From: Vibrio penaeicida | Lineage (GTDB): Bacteria > Pseudomonadota > Gammaproteobacteria > Enterobacterales > Vibrionaceae | Length of the DNA stretch: 64,000 nt | Assembly: GCF_019977755.1 (NCBI RefSeq) | Contig: NZ_AP025145.1 | Location: 2,294,001-2,358,000, forward strand | Reading direction: 5' to 3' | In this document: piece after piece, positions 1-8,228 of the stretch | Position numbering within the stretch: position 1 is the first letter of the stretch | Layout of the letters: each line of letters starts with the position of its first letter | Notes under the pieces: model-generated | Databases searched by the model: none | Seen by the model: only the letters and a program-made list of their open reading frames with translations | Told to the model about the DNA's origin: nothing | Translations under genes and position numbers: made by a program

Positions 1-113
1 AAGTTAGCGCTCTTATACCCCGATAAAGAGTTAACAAACCGAGCTCGATATCTGTCTTCCATCTCTCTGATGTTCTTTTGCGTGTAACAGCTTTTGTTCA
101 TTTCATGTCCTGT

Positions 114-170
114 AAAAAGCAGTGCCTGCGGGCCTAGTATCTTGGGTTACTTTTGCTCGGCAAGCACTGC
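114..170 (-). terminator. Probable terminator of the fasciclin gene
   Basis: On the minus strand an 11-base inverted repeat with one mismatch (arms 160-170 and 119-129) is separated by about 30 bases and followed by a run of five T. It lies 50-100 bases past the stop of the fasciclin-domain gene. The large loop makes it weaker than a standard intrinsic terminator. I see no gene in bases 1-113. Confidence 0.4.
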
Positions 171-218
171 ATAACACTTGTTTTTTAATTTTTGGGTATT
201 GGTTATTTATGGACTTAA

Positions 219-710
219 TTACTTAGGCAAAATCACAGAATCAATCACATGAATAACGCCGTTACTCGCTTTGACGTCTGCCAGTACAACGTTCGCGTTA
301 TCAATCATGACTTTGTCTCCCATTGTCTTGATCGATACATCTTGTCCTTGCACGGTTGACGCGCCTGATAGCTTAACCACATCTGACGCCATCACTTTTC
401 CTGGAACAACGTGGTAGGTGAGAACAGCAACTAGCTTGTCTTTATTTTCTGGTTTTAGAAGCATGTCGACGGTGCCTTCAGGCAATTTTGCAAACGCCGC
501 ATCGGTCGGAGCAAATACAGTGAACGGACCATTCCCCTTCAATGTATCCACCAATCCACCCGCTTTTACAGCGGCTACAAGCGTGTTGAATGACCCGTTA
601 CTTACAGCAACATCAACGATATCTTTCTTCTCGCCATGATGACCCGCGTTGGTCATGAATGAAAAAGAAGTAAGAGCTACAGCGGCAACAAGCAGAATTT
701 TTTTGAACAT
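219..710 (-). CDS. Secreted fasciclin (FAS1)-domain protein
   Basis: This 163-residue protein has a clear signal peptide (residues 1-22, ending TNA) followed by one FAS1 domain. Seen features are the H1 motif with [11 protein letters not shown] near residues 63-73 and the H2-like [12 protein letters not shown] at the C-terminus. FAS1 domains mediate adhesion or protein-protein contact; in bacteria the single-domain secreted form is common and its exact role is usually unknown. The gene appears to be a single transcription unit. The length matches the bacterial single-FAS1 family (about 160 residues), so it looks intact. Confidence 0.9.
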   Translation of the reverse strand: MFKKILLVAAVALTSFSFMTNAGHHGEKKDIVDVAVSNGSFNTLVAAVKAGGLVDTLKGNGPFTVFAPTDAAFAKLPEGTVDMLLKPENKDKLVAVLTYHVVPGKVMASDVVKLSGASTVQGQDVSIKTMGDKVMIDNANVVLADVKASNGVIHVIDSVILPK

Positions 711-883
711 AGTTTTGTCCTCAGTTTTTGATCAACGGTTCCAGCAAATAGCTGGTTGCAGTAACTACGGCTGGATTTTCAAATGGGATCACAAGAAATT
801 TTGCGAATATTTGAGAGTGAACCGAAGATAAATTTGTTGCGTACTTAAGCTGTATTGGAGAGTTCTATGGAAGGTGAGTTTCT

Positions 884-1189
884 ATGAAAATGACGTTAAA
901 CAAAGCCAAAAAATATTTTCATATCGATAAATTGGTGATCCACTCTTTGGACATGTCACTCTATCAAGTCTCTGTTGTGATTGACGGCGAAGAGTGGTTT
1001 CTCACCGAGCAAGATGGGCAGTTAGTAAGAGCTTGGTCGTTCATAGAGATTCAAAAGCGTTGCCGAAATATTAACGCCATTGAACGAGTAATGCGCCAAG
1101 AAAGCGCTTACGACGAAATGGTTGGAGGACCAGATAAACCCATCAGTAATGCATTGGAAGTGCCGTTAGGCGACAACAAGCTTTACTAA
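884..1189 (+). CDS. Small conserved Vibrio protein (DUF6482-like)
   Basis: A 101-residue soluble protein without signal peptide or membrane segment. It resembles the small DUF6482 family of vibrios, with a beta-rich first half and a short C-terminal tail (LEVPLGDNKLY). A GGTGAG-like ribosome site precedes the ATG at 884. The function is unknown. It stands alone between the fasciclin gene and the HTH protein, both separated by more than 150 bases. The family name is from memory and less certain than the gene call. Confidence 0.7.
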   Translation: MKMTLNKAKKYFHIDKLVIHSLDMSLYQVSVVIDGEEWFLTEQDGQLVRAWSFIEIQKRCRNINAIERVMRQESAYDEMVGGPDKPISNALEVPLGDNKLY

Positions 1190-1376
1190 GCCAGTGAGCC
1201 ATAAGGGAGCGTGTGGCACCCTGTTTTACCTTGGCAAAAAGTCACGATATAACAACCTAGAAAATTGAACTGACAATTTCTAACTCTGTTTTGACAAATC
1301 CCCCCATCAGCACGGCAAACTTCTTCGCACTTCTGTTCATCGTACTTTAAAACCAATAAATCAATCAGGAATGGCT

Positions 1377-1721
1377 ATGGAGTTTACTCAACAAGACCGC
1401 GAAGCACTTTATCAAATCTGGATGTCGCAAAAAGCCAAAATGCGTATGACTCAAATGGAAATCACGAAACGACTTGGGATAAGCCAAATCGATTTTTCCG
1501 AGCTTTTAAGAGGAAGTGCACGGTTAGAGCCGGCTTTTGTTGAACAGTTTTGCAGTCAATTACACGTCGATCCTAAATCGGTTATCCCTTCACTAAAAAA
1601 CAACAATAACCCCAGCCAGATTATCTATCTGAAAAGTCGCATCACCGTCGATGGAGAGATCAAAAAAACCTACATTGAAGGTAACCAAGTCATTGTTGAG
1701 TATGCACATTCTATTGAATAA
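1377..1721 (+). CDS. Small helix-turn-helix protein
   Basis: About 114 residues. The first 60 look like an XRE/lambda-repressor-type helix-turn-helix (MTQMEITKRLGISQIDFSELLRG), where SQIDFSELLRG would be the recognition helix. The second half is a short beta-rich tail that may mediate dimerisation. An AGGA box sits directly before an ATG at 1371 but is correctly spaced for the in-frame ATG at 1377, so I take the latter as start. It could be a small transcription regulator; nothing in the neighbourhood shows its target. Confidence 0.75.
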   Translation: MEFTQQDREALYQIWMSQKAKMRMTQMEITKRLGISQIDFSELLRGSARLEPAFVEQFCSQLHVDPKSVIPSLKNNNNPSQIIYLKSRITVDGEIKKTYIEGNQVIVEYAHSIE

Positions 1722-1913
1722 TTAACATCATAACCCCAGTGGTATCACTTAGAAAAAGCGCCAGCGCTTATGTTAAAGATTAGAATTGAAAATGCGTCTT
1801 TTAGCCCAAATTTCGCCAGCATTTGTATTCAACTTTTTAACGTATAGAGATTCGTTCCAATTCACCATCACAATTTAGAGTAAAAACACTAACTCAATTT
1901 AATAAGGGAGTTA

Positions 1914-3176
1914 ATGCTTATGCTCAGTTATCTATTACCCGTTATAACCAGTTTTAGTGCAATGCAACCATTCACATCACTGCTGGACTTAGACGTAACT
2001 GCAATACCCAATTCCGTACTTTCTTCTGCGCCTGTTTCTTTCATTTTTGAGCGAGAAAGACCAACTTATGTACGCTGTTGGTATCGAACCAGTCATGCGG
2101 AAGAAGACGTTGGCACCGCTTGGGAGTGGGCAAAAAATGAAAATGGCAGCTATCTTGAACTGGATGGCTATTGGTGGTCTGCGTTTGGTAAACGAAATAT
2201 GTTCTATACCGACATGCCACAAGAAACCATTCATCAGCATTGTGAACGCACACTCGGAGTGAGTTATAGCAATGCCGATATCATGTTTTATGCCTCCGAT
2301 AACGACCTTTCCTACAACCACACTATCTGGACCAATGATCATGTGATGCAGCCGAATACCATTAATAAAGTGGTGGTTCTTGGTGATAGCCTATCGGACA
2401 CTGGTAATATTTTTAACGAATCTGAATGGACATTTCCGAGCCGAGATTCTTGGTATTTGGGGCATTTTTCAAACGGCTTTATTTGGGCTGAATATCTTGC
2501 CAAATCTCAGAAATTACCAATGTACAACTGGTCGGTTGGTGGGGCTGCGGGATCGGATCAGTACCTACTGATAAAAGGAGTGAAGGCGCAAGTCGACTCA
2601 TTCCTTACCTACATGGAAGAAGCCAAAAACTACAAAATCCAGAACACGTTATTCACTCTGGAATTCGGCTTGAACGACTTTATGAATTACGGGCGTGAAG
2701 TCTCGGAAGTAAAATCAGATTTTGATTCAGCGATGAATAAGCTCGCCGCTTCAGGGGCAAAGAACATTTTACTGCTGACTCTACCTGATGCGACAAAAGC
2801 GCCACAATTTCAATACAGCACTCAAGAAAACATCAATACGATCCGCAAGAAAATTCTTGAATTCAACGGTTTCATTGAAGAGCGGGCGGCTTATTATCAA
2901 ACCCAAGGGGTTAACATTACGTTGTTTGATGGCTACCAATTGTTTGAAGATGTACTCGCCAACCCACAGCAACATGGGTTCGTGAACACAAACGAACCTT
3001 GCTTGAACTTAACGCGTAGCTCTGCTGCCGATTACTTGTATGGGCATGATATTACGAACGACTGCGCCGCCATTGGATCGGATAAATACGTTTTTTGGGA
3101 TGTCACTCACCCAACAACCGCCATTCACAAATATTTAGCGAAAAGAATACTTGAAGAAACAAGTATGAATTTTTGA
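1914..3176 (+). CDS. tlh: Thermolabile haemolysin / GDSL phospholipase
   Basis: A 420-residue secreted SGNH/GDSL esterase of the Vibrio thermolabile (lecithin-dependent) haemolysin family, usually about 418 residues. The N-terminal hydrophobic segment looks like a signal peptide and is followed by the family's own N-terminal domain (about residues 35-145). The catalytic domain has block I GDSLSDTGN (nucleophile Ser159), block III GLND (about 252-255) and block V DVTHPT (Asp396, His399). It would hydrolyse phospholipid and lysophospholipid esters outside the cell. Two in-frame ATGs (1914 and 1920) follow the AAGGGAG box; the second has better spacing. It is monocistronic. Confidence 0.93.
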   Translation: MLMLSYLLPVITSFSAMQPFTSLLDLDVTAIPNSVLSSAPVSFIFERERPTYVRCWYRTSHAEEDVGTAWEWAKNENGSYLELDGYWWSAFGKRNMFYTDMPQETIHQHCERTLGVSYSNADIMFYASDNDLSYNHTIWTNDHVMQPNTINKVVVLGDSLSDTGNIFNESEWTFPSRDSWYLGHFSNGFIWAEYLAKSQKLPMYNWSVGGAAGSDQYLLIKGVKAQVDSFLTYMEEAKNYKIQNTLFTLEFGLNDFMNYGREVSEVKSDFDSAMNKLAASGAKNILLLTLPDATKAPQFQYSTQENINTIRKKILEFNGFIEERAAYYQTQGVNITLFDGYQLFEDVLANPQQHGFVNTNEPCLNLTRSSAADYLYGHDITNDCAAIGSDKYVFWDVTHPTTAIHKYLAKRILEETSMNF

Positions 3177-3192
3177 TGCTATTGGAGCGAGG

Positions 3193-4059
3193 CTACCCTC
3201 GCTCCTTAAATTGCTTTTGCAACCAATCCACACAATACCTCACCACGTGCTTGTCTTTGCTGAACGGGGAAACCCTGAGGTAATAGCTGTACCCTTCAAA
3301 AGAAGGTAAATCGGTTCTTTGTTTTAGCCATTGCTGCTTTCTTGCGACTTCGCTCAATACATCACTCACTAATGCTACGCCCTGACCTGCAAGTGCCGCC
3401 TGTAATACGTATTGCTCCTGATTAAATTTGTGAGTCACTAAGTCTGATTTCACAAAATATTTCTGCCACGGCACATTAGGTATGTAGGATTCGTCCTCCC
3501 ACTCCGTCACAAACAGGGTTTTGGGCATATTTTTAGCTCGATCATCAAAGTTTGCTGGCACATAACACCCTAATCGCTCAGCCCCAAGAAGTACTTCTCC
3601 TTCTTCCATCGTTTCTGGCAAACCATAACGCACCGCAATATCAATGCGGCGCTCATTGCTAAAATCCACCAGCCTGTCACTGGCGCATATTTCCACTTCC
3701 AAATCTGAACGCTTGGCATACAGTTCTGGCAGTTTTGGGGCTAACCATAATGCGGCAAATGATGTACAGCACGAAATAGTGACTCGATTTATTGGTGCCT
3801 GAATATCTGAGATGGTGTCTTCTAATTGGGTAAACACATTCTTCGTTGTTTGTGCCAATTTCTTCCCTTCTTCCGTCAACGTTACCGCCCGAACCTTGCG
3901 TTCGAAAAGCGTCACGTTCAGTTGAGCTTCTAGGCTTCTAATCTGATGAGAAATAGCCGTTGGCGTTACGTTCAGTACGGTCGCGGCATGTTTAAAGCTT
4001 CCATACTGGGCAGCTAAGGAAAACGCTCTTAAATGATTCAAAGATGGGATATTCGCCAT
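3193..4059 (-). CDS. LysR-family transcription regulator
   Basis: 288 residues with an N-terminal winged HTH (about 5-63, containing AATVLNVTPTAISHQIRSLE) and a C-terminal substrate-binding fold (about 90-285). This is the standard LysR length and layout; the HTH is of the GcvA-like subgroup. It is divergent from the azoreductase gene across 115 bases, the usual position for a LysR regulator and its target, so it probably controls the azoreductase and itself. The inducer cannot be read from sequence. Confidence 0.92.
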   Translation of the reverse strand: MANIPSLNHLRAFSLAAQYGSFKHAATVLNVTPTAISHQIRSLEAQLNVTLFERKVRAVTLTEEGKKLAQTTKNVFTQLEDTISDIQAPINRVTISCCTSFAALWLAPKLPELYAKRSDLEVEICASDRLVDFSNERRIDIAVRYGLPETMEEGEVLLGAERLGCYVPANFDDRAKNMPKTLFVTEWEDESYIPNVPWQKYFVKSDLVTHKFNQEQYVLQAALAGQGVALVSDVLSEVARKQQWLKQRTDLPSFEGYSYYLRVSPFSKDKHVVRYCVDWLQKQFKERG

Positions 4060-4070
4060 ATCACTCCAAC

Positions 4071-4101
4071 TCTATAAGTAATAATTTCTCATCTATAAGT
4101 A
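4071..4101. promoter_or_regulatory. Direct repeat in LysR/azoreductase divergent promoter
   Basis: The 10-mer TCTATAAGTA occurs at 4071-4080 and again at 4092-4101, 21 bases (two helical turns) apart on the same face. It lies between the divergent LysR and azoreductase starts, so it is a candidate operator. It is a direct repeat, not the usual T-N11-A palindrome, so binding by this LysR protein is inference. Confidence 0.4.
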
Positions 4102-4174
4102 GTCTTTTCTCGTTTGTCAAAAACTCTCTGACATTTAAGAATAAGCTTACTTCCTAATTAAGCAGGACATCATC

Positions 4175-4834
4175 ATGGCAACACTTCTTCACATTGATTC
4201 AAGCCCGAGACCTTATTCTCCAGACAAGCAAGCACACCAGTCGCTTTCTCGCCAAATAGCGCATCACTTTGTTTCTGAGTTCAATGACCGAAGCCATAAT
4301 AATCTGATATACCGAGATTTATCAACGAATCCGCCACCATTTATAGATGTAGAATGGATCGCTCAAAGCTTTGCAAAACAAGCGGGGAAAGAGGAACACC
4401 CAGCGTTGGAAACATCCAATGAATTGATAGAAGAAGTTGAGCAAGCCGACGTAATTGTTATATCGTCTCCCATGTACAACTACGGTATGCCCGCGGTTCT
4501 AAAAGCATGGTTTGATCAAGTCATAAGGGTGAATAAAACTTTCTCATTTGATTTAGAACGAGGTGAGAACCCTATCGAGCCCATATTGTCTGGAAAGACC
4601 GTTGTGCTTTGTACCTCCAGCGGTGAATCGGGCTTTGCCGAAGGAGGGCAAAAGCACCATATGAATCATCTAGGGAAGCACATCAAATTATTAAGCCCTT
4701 ATCTGGGAGCCAGTCAATTCCACGAGATCACCAGCGAGTATCAAGAATTTGGAGATGAACGCCACAGCCTTTCGTTTGAAGGAGCCAAGAAAGAAGCGAA
4801 ACAGCTTGCGGCTAGAGTTGCCGCTCAAAAATAA
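4175..4834 (+). CDS. azoR: FMN-dependent NADH-azoreductase / quinone reductase
   Basis: 219 residues with a flavodoxin-like fold. The N-terminal HIDSSPRP loop (FMN phosphate) and the SSPMYNYGMPAVLKAWFDQ segment (about 105-123) are the AzoR signatures. AzoR enzymes use NADH to reduce quinones and azo compounds by two electrons, which helps against thiol and quinone stress. The cytosolic enzyme is expected as an FMN homodimer. An AGGAC box precedes the ATG. The family usually has about 200 residues, so this one is slightly long but intact. It is divergent from the LysR gene. Confidence 0.88.
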   Translation: MATLLHIDSSPRPYSPDKQAHQSLSRQIAHHFVSEFNDRSHNNLIYRDLSTNPPPFIDVEWIAQSFAKQAGKEEHPALETSNELIEEVEQADVIVISSPMYNYGMPAVLKAWFDQVIRVNKTFSFDLERGENPIEPILSGKTVVLCTSSGESGFAEGGQKHHMNHLGKHIKLLSPYLGASQFHEITSEYQEFGDERHSLSFEGAKKEAKQLAARVAAQK

Positions 4835-4856
4835 AGCGTAAAAAACGGCTAGAAAT

Positions 4857-4886
4857 AAAAAACCCTTCCAATAATGAAAGGGTTTT
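4857..4886 (+). terminator. Intrinsic terminator after azoR
   Basis: AACCCTT/AAGGGTT stem with a 9-base loop and five T on the plus strand; A-rich on the other side, so it may also stop convergent transcription from the GST gene. Confidence 0.75.
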
Positions 4887-4939
4887 TGTCTATCCAAGCT
4901 ACCTAATGGTAAAGGTGCTCAGGTAGGTGACTTAGCGGA

Positions 4940-5800
4940 TCAAGACGGCTTTTTCGCCAACACTTCATCGATATCGGCAGCTGAGTGACGTTCTGGTACT
5001 TGCTCCCATTCTTCTCCCCAAGCGCGGTTAACCATTCGACCGCGTTGCACGGCAGGACGTTGAGAAATGTCTTTTGCCCAGCGTACAAGGTTAGGGTAGC
5101 TCTCTACATCTAAAAACTCAGCGGCATCATAGAGAACACCAAGCACAAGATTGCCATACCAAGGCCACGTCGCAATATCCGCGATACTGTATTCATCGCC
5201 ACCTAAGTATTTGTGATTCGCAAGGCGCTTATCCAAGACATCAAGCTGGCGTTTAGCTTCCATAGAAAAACGATTGATTGGGTACTCAAATTTCTCTGGC
5301 GCGTAGGCATAGAAATGCCCAAAGCCACCGCCTAAGTATGGTGCCGACCCTTGAAGCCAGAAAAGCCAATTCAACGTTTCTGTGCGAGATTTTGCATCTT
5401 TAGGTAATAGCTGCCCAAACTTCTCTGCCAAGTAAAGCAAAATACCGCCCGATTCAAATACATTCACAGGCTCACTGCCAGAGCGATCCACCAGCGCTGG
5501 GATTTTCGAGTTAGGGTTAACATCAACGAACCCTGAACCAAACTGGTCTCCATCGCCTATTTTGATTAAATACGCATCGTATTCCGCTTCGGTTACACCA
5601 AGTGCCAAAAGTTCTTCCAACATTATGGTGACTTTCTGCCCATTTGGGGTGCCCATGGAGTAAAGCTGTAGCGGGTGCTTACCGACTGGCAGTTCTTGTT
5701 CATGTCGCGCACCTGAATCTGGTCTGTTAATGCTTGCCCACTGACCGCCATTTTCATCTTCCATCGTCCAAACTTTTGGTGGTGTATATTCGTTTGCCAT
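4940..5800 (-). CDS. yghU: YghU-type glutathione S-transferase
   Basis: 286 residues, the typical length for the nu-class YghU disulphide-bond oxidoreductases. It has a long N-terminal extension before the thioredoxin-like GST domain (about 45-130, with the YSMGTPNGQKVTIML segment and the SKIPAL cis-proline motif). The C-terminal all-helical domain follows (about 140-260). YghU proteins bind two glutathiones and have disulphide reductase/peroxidase activity. The gene is alone, convergent with azoR. Confidence 0.88.
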   Translation of the reverse strand: MANEYTPPKVWTMEDENGGQWASINRPDSGARHEQELPVGKHPLQLYSMGTPNGQKVTIMLEELLALGVTEAEYDAYLIKIGDGDQFGSGFVDVNPNSKIPALVDRSGSEPVNVFESGGILLYLAEKFGQLLPKDAKSRTETLNWLFWLQGSAPYLGGGFGHFYAYAPEKFEYPINRFSMEAKRQLDVLDKRLANHKYLGGDEYSIADIATWPWYGNLVLGVLYDAAEFLDVESYPNLVRWAKDISQRPAVQRGRMVNRAWGEEWEQVPERHSAADIDEVLAKKPS

Positions 5801-6319
5801 CTCAATTCCTTATCTGTGTGAGGAGGGGGATTTATCTGAGCCTGAGATCAGCAGACCCTACAACATACATTAGGTCTTTTTTCTCAGTTAAAACCCCTAT
5901 CGGATATTTTTATTAGAACGATCGGTTATTTATAACTCATTGTTTAGAATAAAGCTAACTCATTAACTCAACCTTTAAAGTATGCACTTAACCCCGAAAA
6001 GCACTTAGCTATTTTGAGCACTGACGAGCAAATAATCTCGATGAAACAAGCACATCCGTAGGTTTGAAGAATTTCCGCATCGAGCCGCTTAATTACGCTG
6101 AAAAACGTCAATTACTCCTCAAGACTAGACGCTCCCCTGCAAACACGCTTGGTAAACTTTTATTATTGAAGACGATGCTAGAGATATTAGAACGGATAAG
6201 GAGTTTCGCACGACAGTACATGGGCAATAGTTTTGGTAGTGGATGCGAAATCTGAGTAAGTATTCATTTATTTAACTTTTCTTGCATCGTACTCAGTTAA
6301 AAGAAACTCCCCCTATTTA
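5801..6319. other. Intergenic stretch without a recognised gene
   Basis: About 520 bases between the GST start and the protease stop. A 63-codon open frame at 6064-6255 has no ribosome site and no recognisable domain, and I do not believe it. The left part must hold the GST promoter. Confidence 0.5.
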
Positions 6320-7189
6320 TTAGTTAACAGGTTTCATGAGGATTTTATGGTTGTCAAAATCAATTTGTACATCAAATTGATGAAAAAAATCGGCACCAAG
6401 TAAACCATCCAGCTGGAATCGCGAGTCAATAGGAAACAGTAGCGCCTTGCTGGTAAAAGGATATCCATACGTGGTCAGTGGCTCCTTGAGAAATTGGCAA
6501 GGAATGTTTCCTAAGTTGTAGCGGCACGCTTCTAACGATTCCTTCGGATTCACTTTGTTGCGAACAAACACGGTGTTTGATGCCCCAGTATCCAGTACCA
6601 ATGTGTAGAGCTGATTTTTAGTCTCAACAGCGGCACCAATCCCTTCTTTGTACACACCAAGAGCTGGCCATTGTTTGGATACCAATTGGTCTGAATTTAC
6701 AATAGACAGCTCTTTGTCTTGAAAGCTGATTTGTACTGTTTTCCCAGAAAACAATCCTAGCCCCATCACAGGTAACTCATCCGTTTCTGTTTTTCCTTCT
6801 CCCACAGATACTCCCCACGATTGGAGTGCGACCACTTCGAGGTCTTCAAATTCAATGCATCCTAATTTCAGCGTTTTTAAGCGATAAACAGAATTGCTGA
6901 GCTCTTTACCTGCAACATTCATGCTTTTGCGTTTTTCGGGCAACTCCGTTGTTCCCTTTAGGTTAATCATCATTGACTTGGGTAAATGTAACCCCGCGCT
7001 TGATCCCGTATCCAAAAGGAAATCTATCTCTTGTTCACCGATCTCCAGCGTCACCACTGGCATACCTTTAGGAGTGAAAGAAATCGGTGTATTGAAAGAA
7101 TGGCACTCCTCAGAATAAGAAGGTGCGCTGAAAAGAAATAAACACATGAAGATTGGGAAACAGGCAGAAAGACGGTAGATGAAATACAT
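6320..7189 (-). CDS. Secreted bilobal aspartyl protease (retropepsin-like)
   Basis: 289 residues with a signal peptide (about 1-25). Two catalytic-type motifs are present, FLLDTGSSAG (Asp60) and LVLDTGASNT (Asp200), one in each half. Each is followed by hydrophobic strands resembling the pepsin/retropepsin lobe. This suggests a periplasmic or exported protease with both lobes on one chain, as in pepsin, and not a half-size dimer. Substrates are unknown. It is a single-gene unit. Family assignment (PF13650/PF13975-like) is from motif recognition only. Confidence 0.75.
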   Translation of the reverse strand: MYFIYRLSACFPIFMCLFLFSAPSYSEECHSFNTPISFTPKGMPVVTLEIGEQEIDFLLDTGSSAGLHLPKSMMINLKGTTELPEKRKSMNVAGKELSNSVYRLKTLKLGCIEFEDLEVVALQSWGVSVGEGKTETDELPVMGLGLFSGKTVQISFQDKELSIVNSDQLVSKQWPALGVYKEGIGAAVETKNQLYTLVLDTGASNTVFVRNKVNPKESLEACRYNLGNIPCQFLKEPLTTYGYPFTSKALLFPIDSRFQLDGLLGADFFHQFDVQIDFDNHKILMKPVN

Positions 7190-7405
7190 CGGTGAGAGAC
7201 CTTAAACAAAGCAAACCGGATTCATTGTTGGCGATAAATCCATAAAGTGCGCCATACTAAGCTTTAAGATCCTCTACTCAAACTTACCAACCTAAAGTCT
7301 TTGTAAAATGAGACAAGCTTCATACGCAGTCTAAATTATGAAGACCAACAGCCGAAGCTGCTGATCTATTTGAACAAAGCCGCAAAATACTTATGCTTTG
7401 GTTAA

Positions 7406-8041
7406 TCAGTTCTGGTGTGCAGGTAAATCTTGTTTTTCATAAGCATCAGCGAATGAATGGTTGCGATCGCGGTGTTTGGCTTCGTCATTACGAATCTGCA
7501 AAATCACGTCTCGAAGCATCGCATCGCTAGGTAATTGGTAGTAATCAATAGCGATTTTCGGTGCTGGCACATTCTCGACTTCACCATCATCAATTTTACC
7601 CAGATACTCGGTATAACTTTTACACGCTTCTTCCTCAAAATACCCGACCACTCGATGCGCAATCTTAGATGAAAGCAGGTAAATCAAGCTGTAAACGACA
7701 ATGAATGTGCCCTGACCAAGCAACACTAACGCTCGTTCAACCCGGCTGGGTTTCGCAATATCCAAAAAAATCATCAGGTGCATACGCTCATTTTCAGCTT
7801 CATCCAGCAATTCTCGGATCCAGCCTTCGTCGTCTTTCATTCGCCTTAGGGCTTTCATGTGGTTAAACATACCCGCAACCATACCGGGTACCGCGGCGAT
7901 GGTCTCTAAAATCACGGCTCGCTTCGCGTATTTCTTTCCGTAGAAAAAATTGAGGGTAAATTTTAGGAATTGCGTAATGCGATACGCGACACGTTCAGAA
8001 AGTTTGCTCGCAGAGCGATGCGTTAATTTGAAGTCTGACAT
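7406..8041 (-). CDS. aox: Alternative oxidase (cyanide-insensitive ubiquinol oxidase)
   Basis: 211 residues, the compact bacterial form. All six di-iron ligand positions are visible: Glu46 in LETIAAVPG, Glu85 and His88 in ENERMHL, a Glu of YFEEEA (136-138), and Glu187 and His190 in NDEAKHR. It is a monotopic inner-membrane enzyme that passes electrons from ubiquinol to oxygen without pumping protons. It tolerates nitric oxide and cyanide, which inhibit haem-copper oxidases. A GAGG ribosome site is at the start. A near-perfect NsrR-type operator lies 22-44 bases upstream, which fits NO-induced expression as described for Vibrio fischeri aox. Confidence 0.93.
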   Translation of the reverse strand: MSDFKLTHRSASKLSERVAYRITQFLKFTLNFFYGKKYAKRAVILETIAAVPGMVAGMFNHMKALRRMKDDEGWIRELLDEAENERMHLMIFLDIAKPSRVERALVLLGQGTFIVVYSLIYLLSSKIAHRVVGYFEEEACKSYTEYLGKIDDGEVENVPAPKIAIDYYQLPSDAMLRDVILQIRNDEAKHRDRNHSFADAYEKQDLPAHQN

Positions 8042-8062
8042 GAGCTTTACCTCTTTATTTTA

Positions 8063-8085
8063 AAGATGCATTTAAAATACACCTT
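8063..8085 (-). promoter_or_regulatory. NsrR-type operator of aox
   Basis: Inverted repeat with half-sites AAGATGCATTT (8063-8073) and AAATACACCTT (8075-8085). This matches the gammaproteobacterial NsrR motif of AAGATGYATTT, one base, AAATRCATCTT with one mismatch. It lies immediately upstream of aox, where a bound repressor would block the promoter. NsrR is an Fe-S repressor released by nitric oxide. The match is seen; binding is inferred. Confidence 0.8.
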
Positions 8086-8175
8086 TAAAATAAAAGCTTC
8101 AATATACTTTAGATCTTTAAACTATTTTTATAATCCCATTTAGGAATAAAGGGACACAAAGAAAGGTCATAGGAA

Positions 8176-8203
8176 TAAAAAAGCCATGGCGAACCATGGC
8201 TTT
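8176..8203 (-). terminator. Intrinsic terminator of the gltB-like/diflavin operon
   Basis: A 10-base perfect stem (AAAGCCATGG with its complement, loop of four) ending in a T-rich run on the minus strand, 25 bases past the diflavin reductase stop. It separates that operon from aox. Confidence 0.85.
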
Positions 8204-8228
8204 GAATGACATTTAAGCTTAGAAAAAC

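Noticed and set aside
119..170. Integron attC site near the left end
   Set aside because: The inverted repeat lacks the R and L box sequences of Vibrio attC sites and has a T-run typical of a terminator.
6064..6255. Small 63-codon gene
   Set aside because: No ribosome site, no domain, and it is isolated in a gap; another frame gives a short IIEDDA stretch that is also too short to be meaningful.
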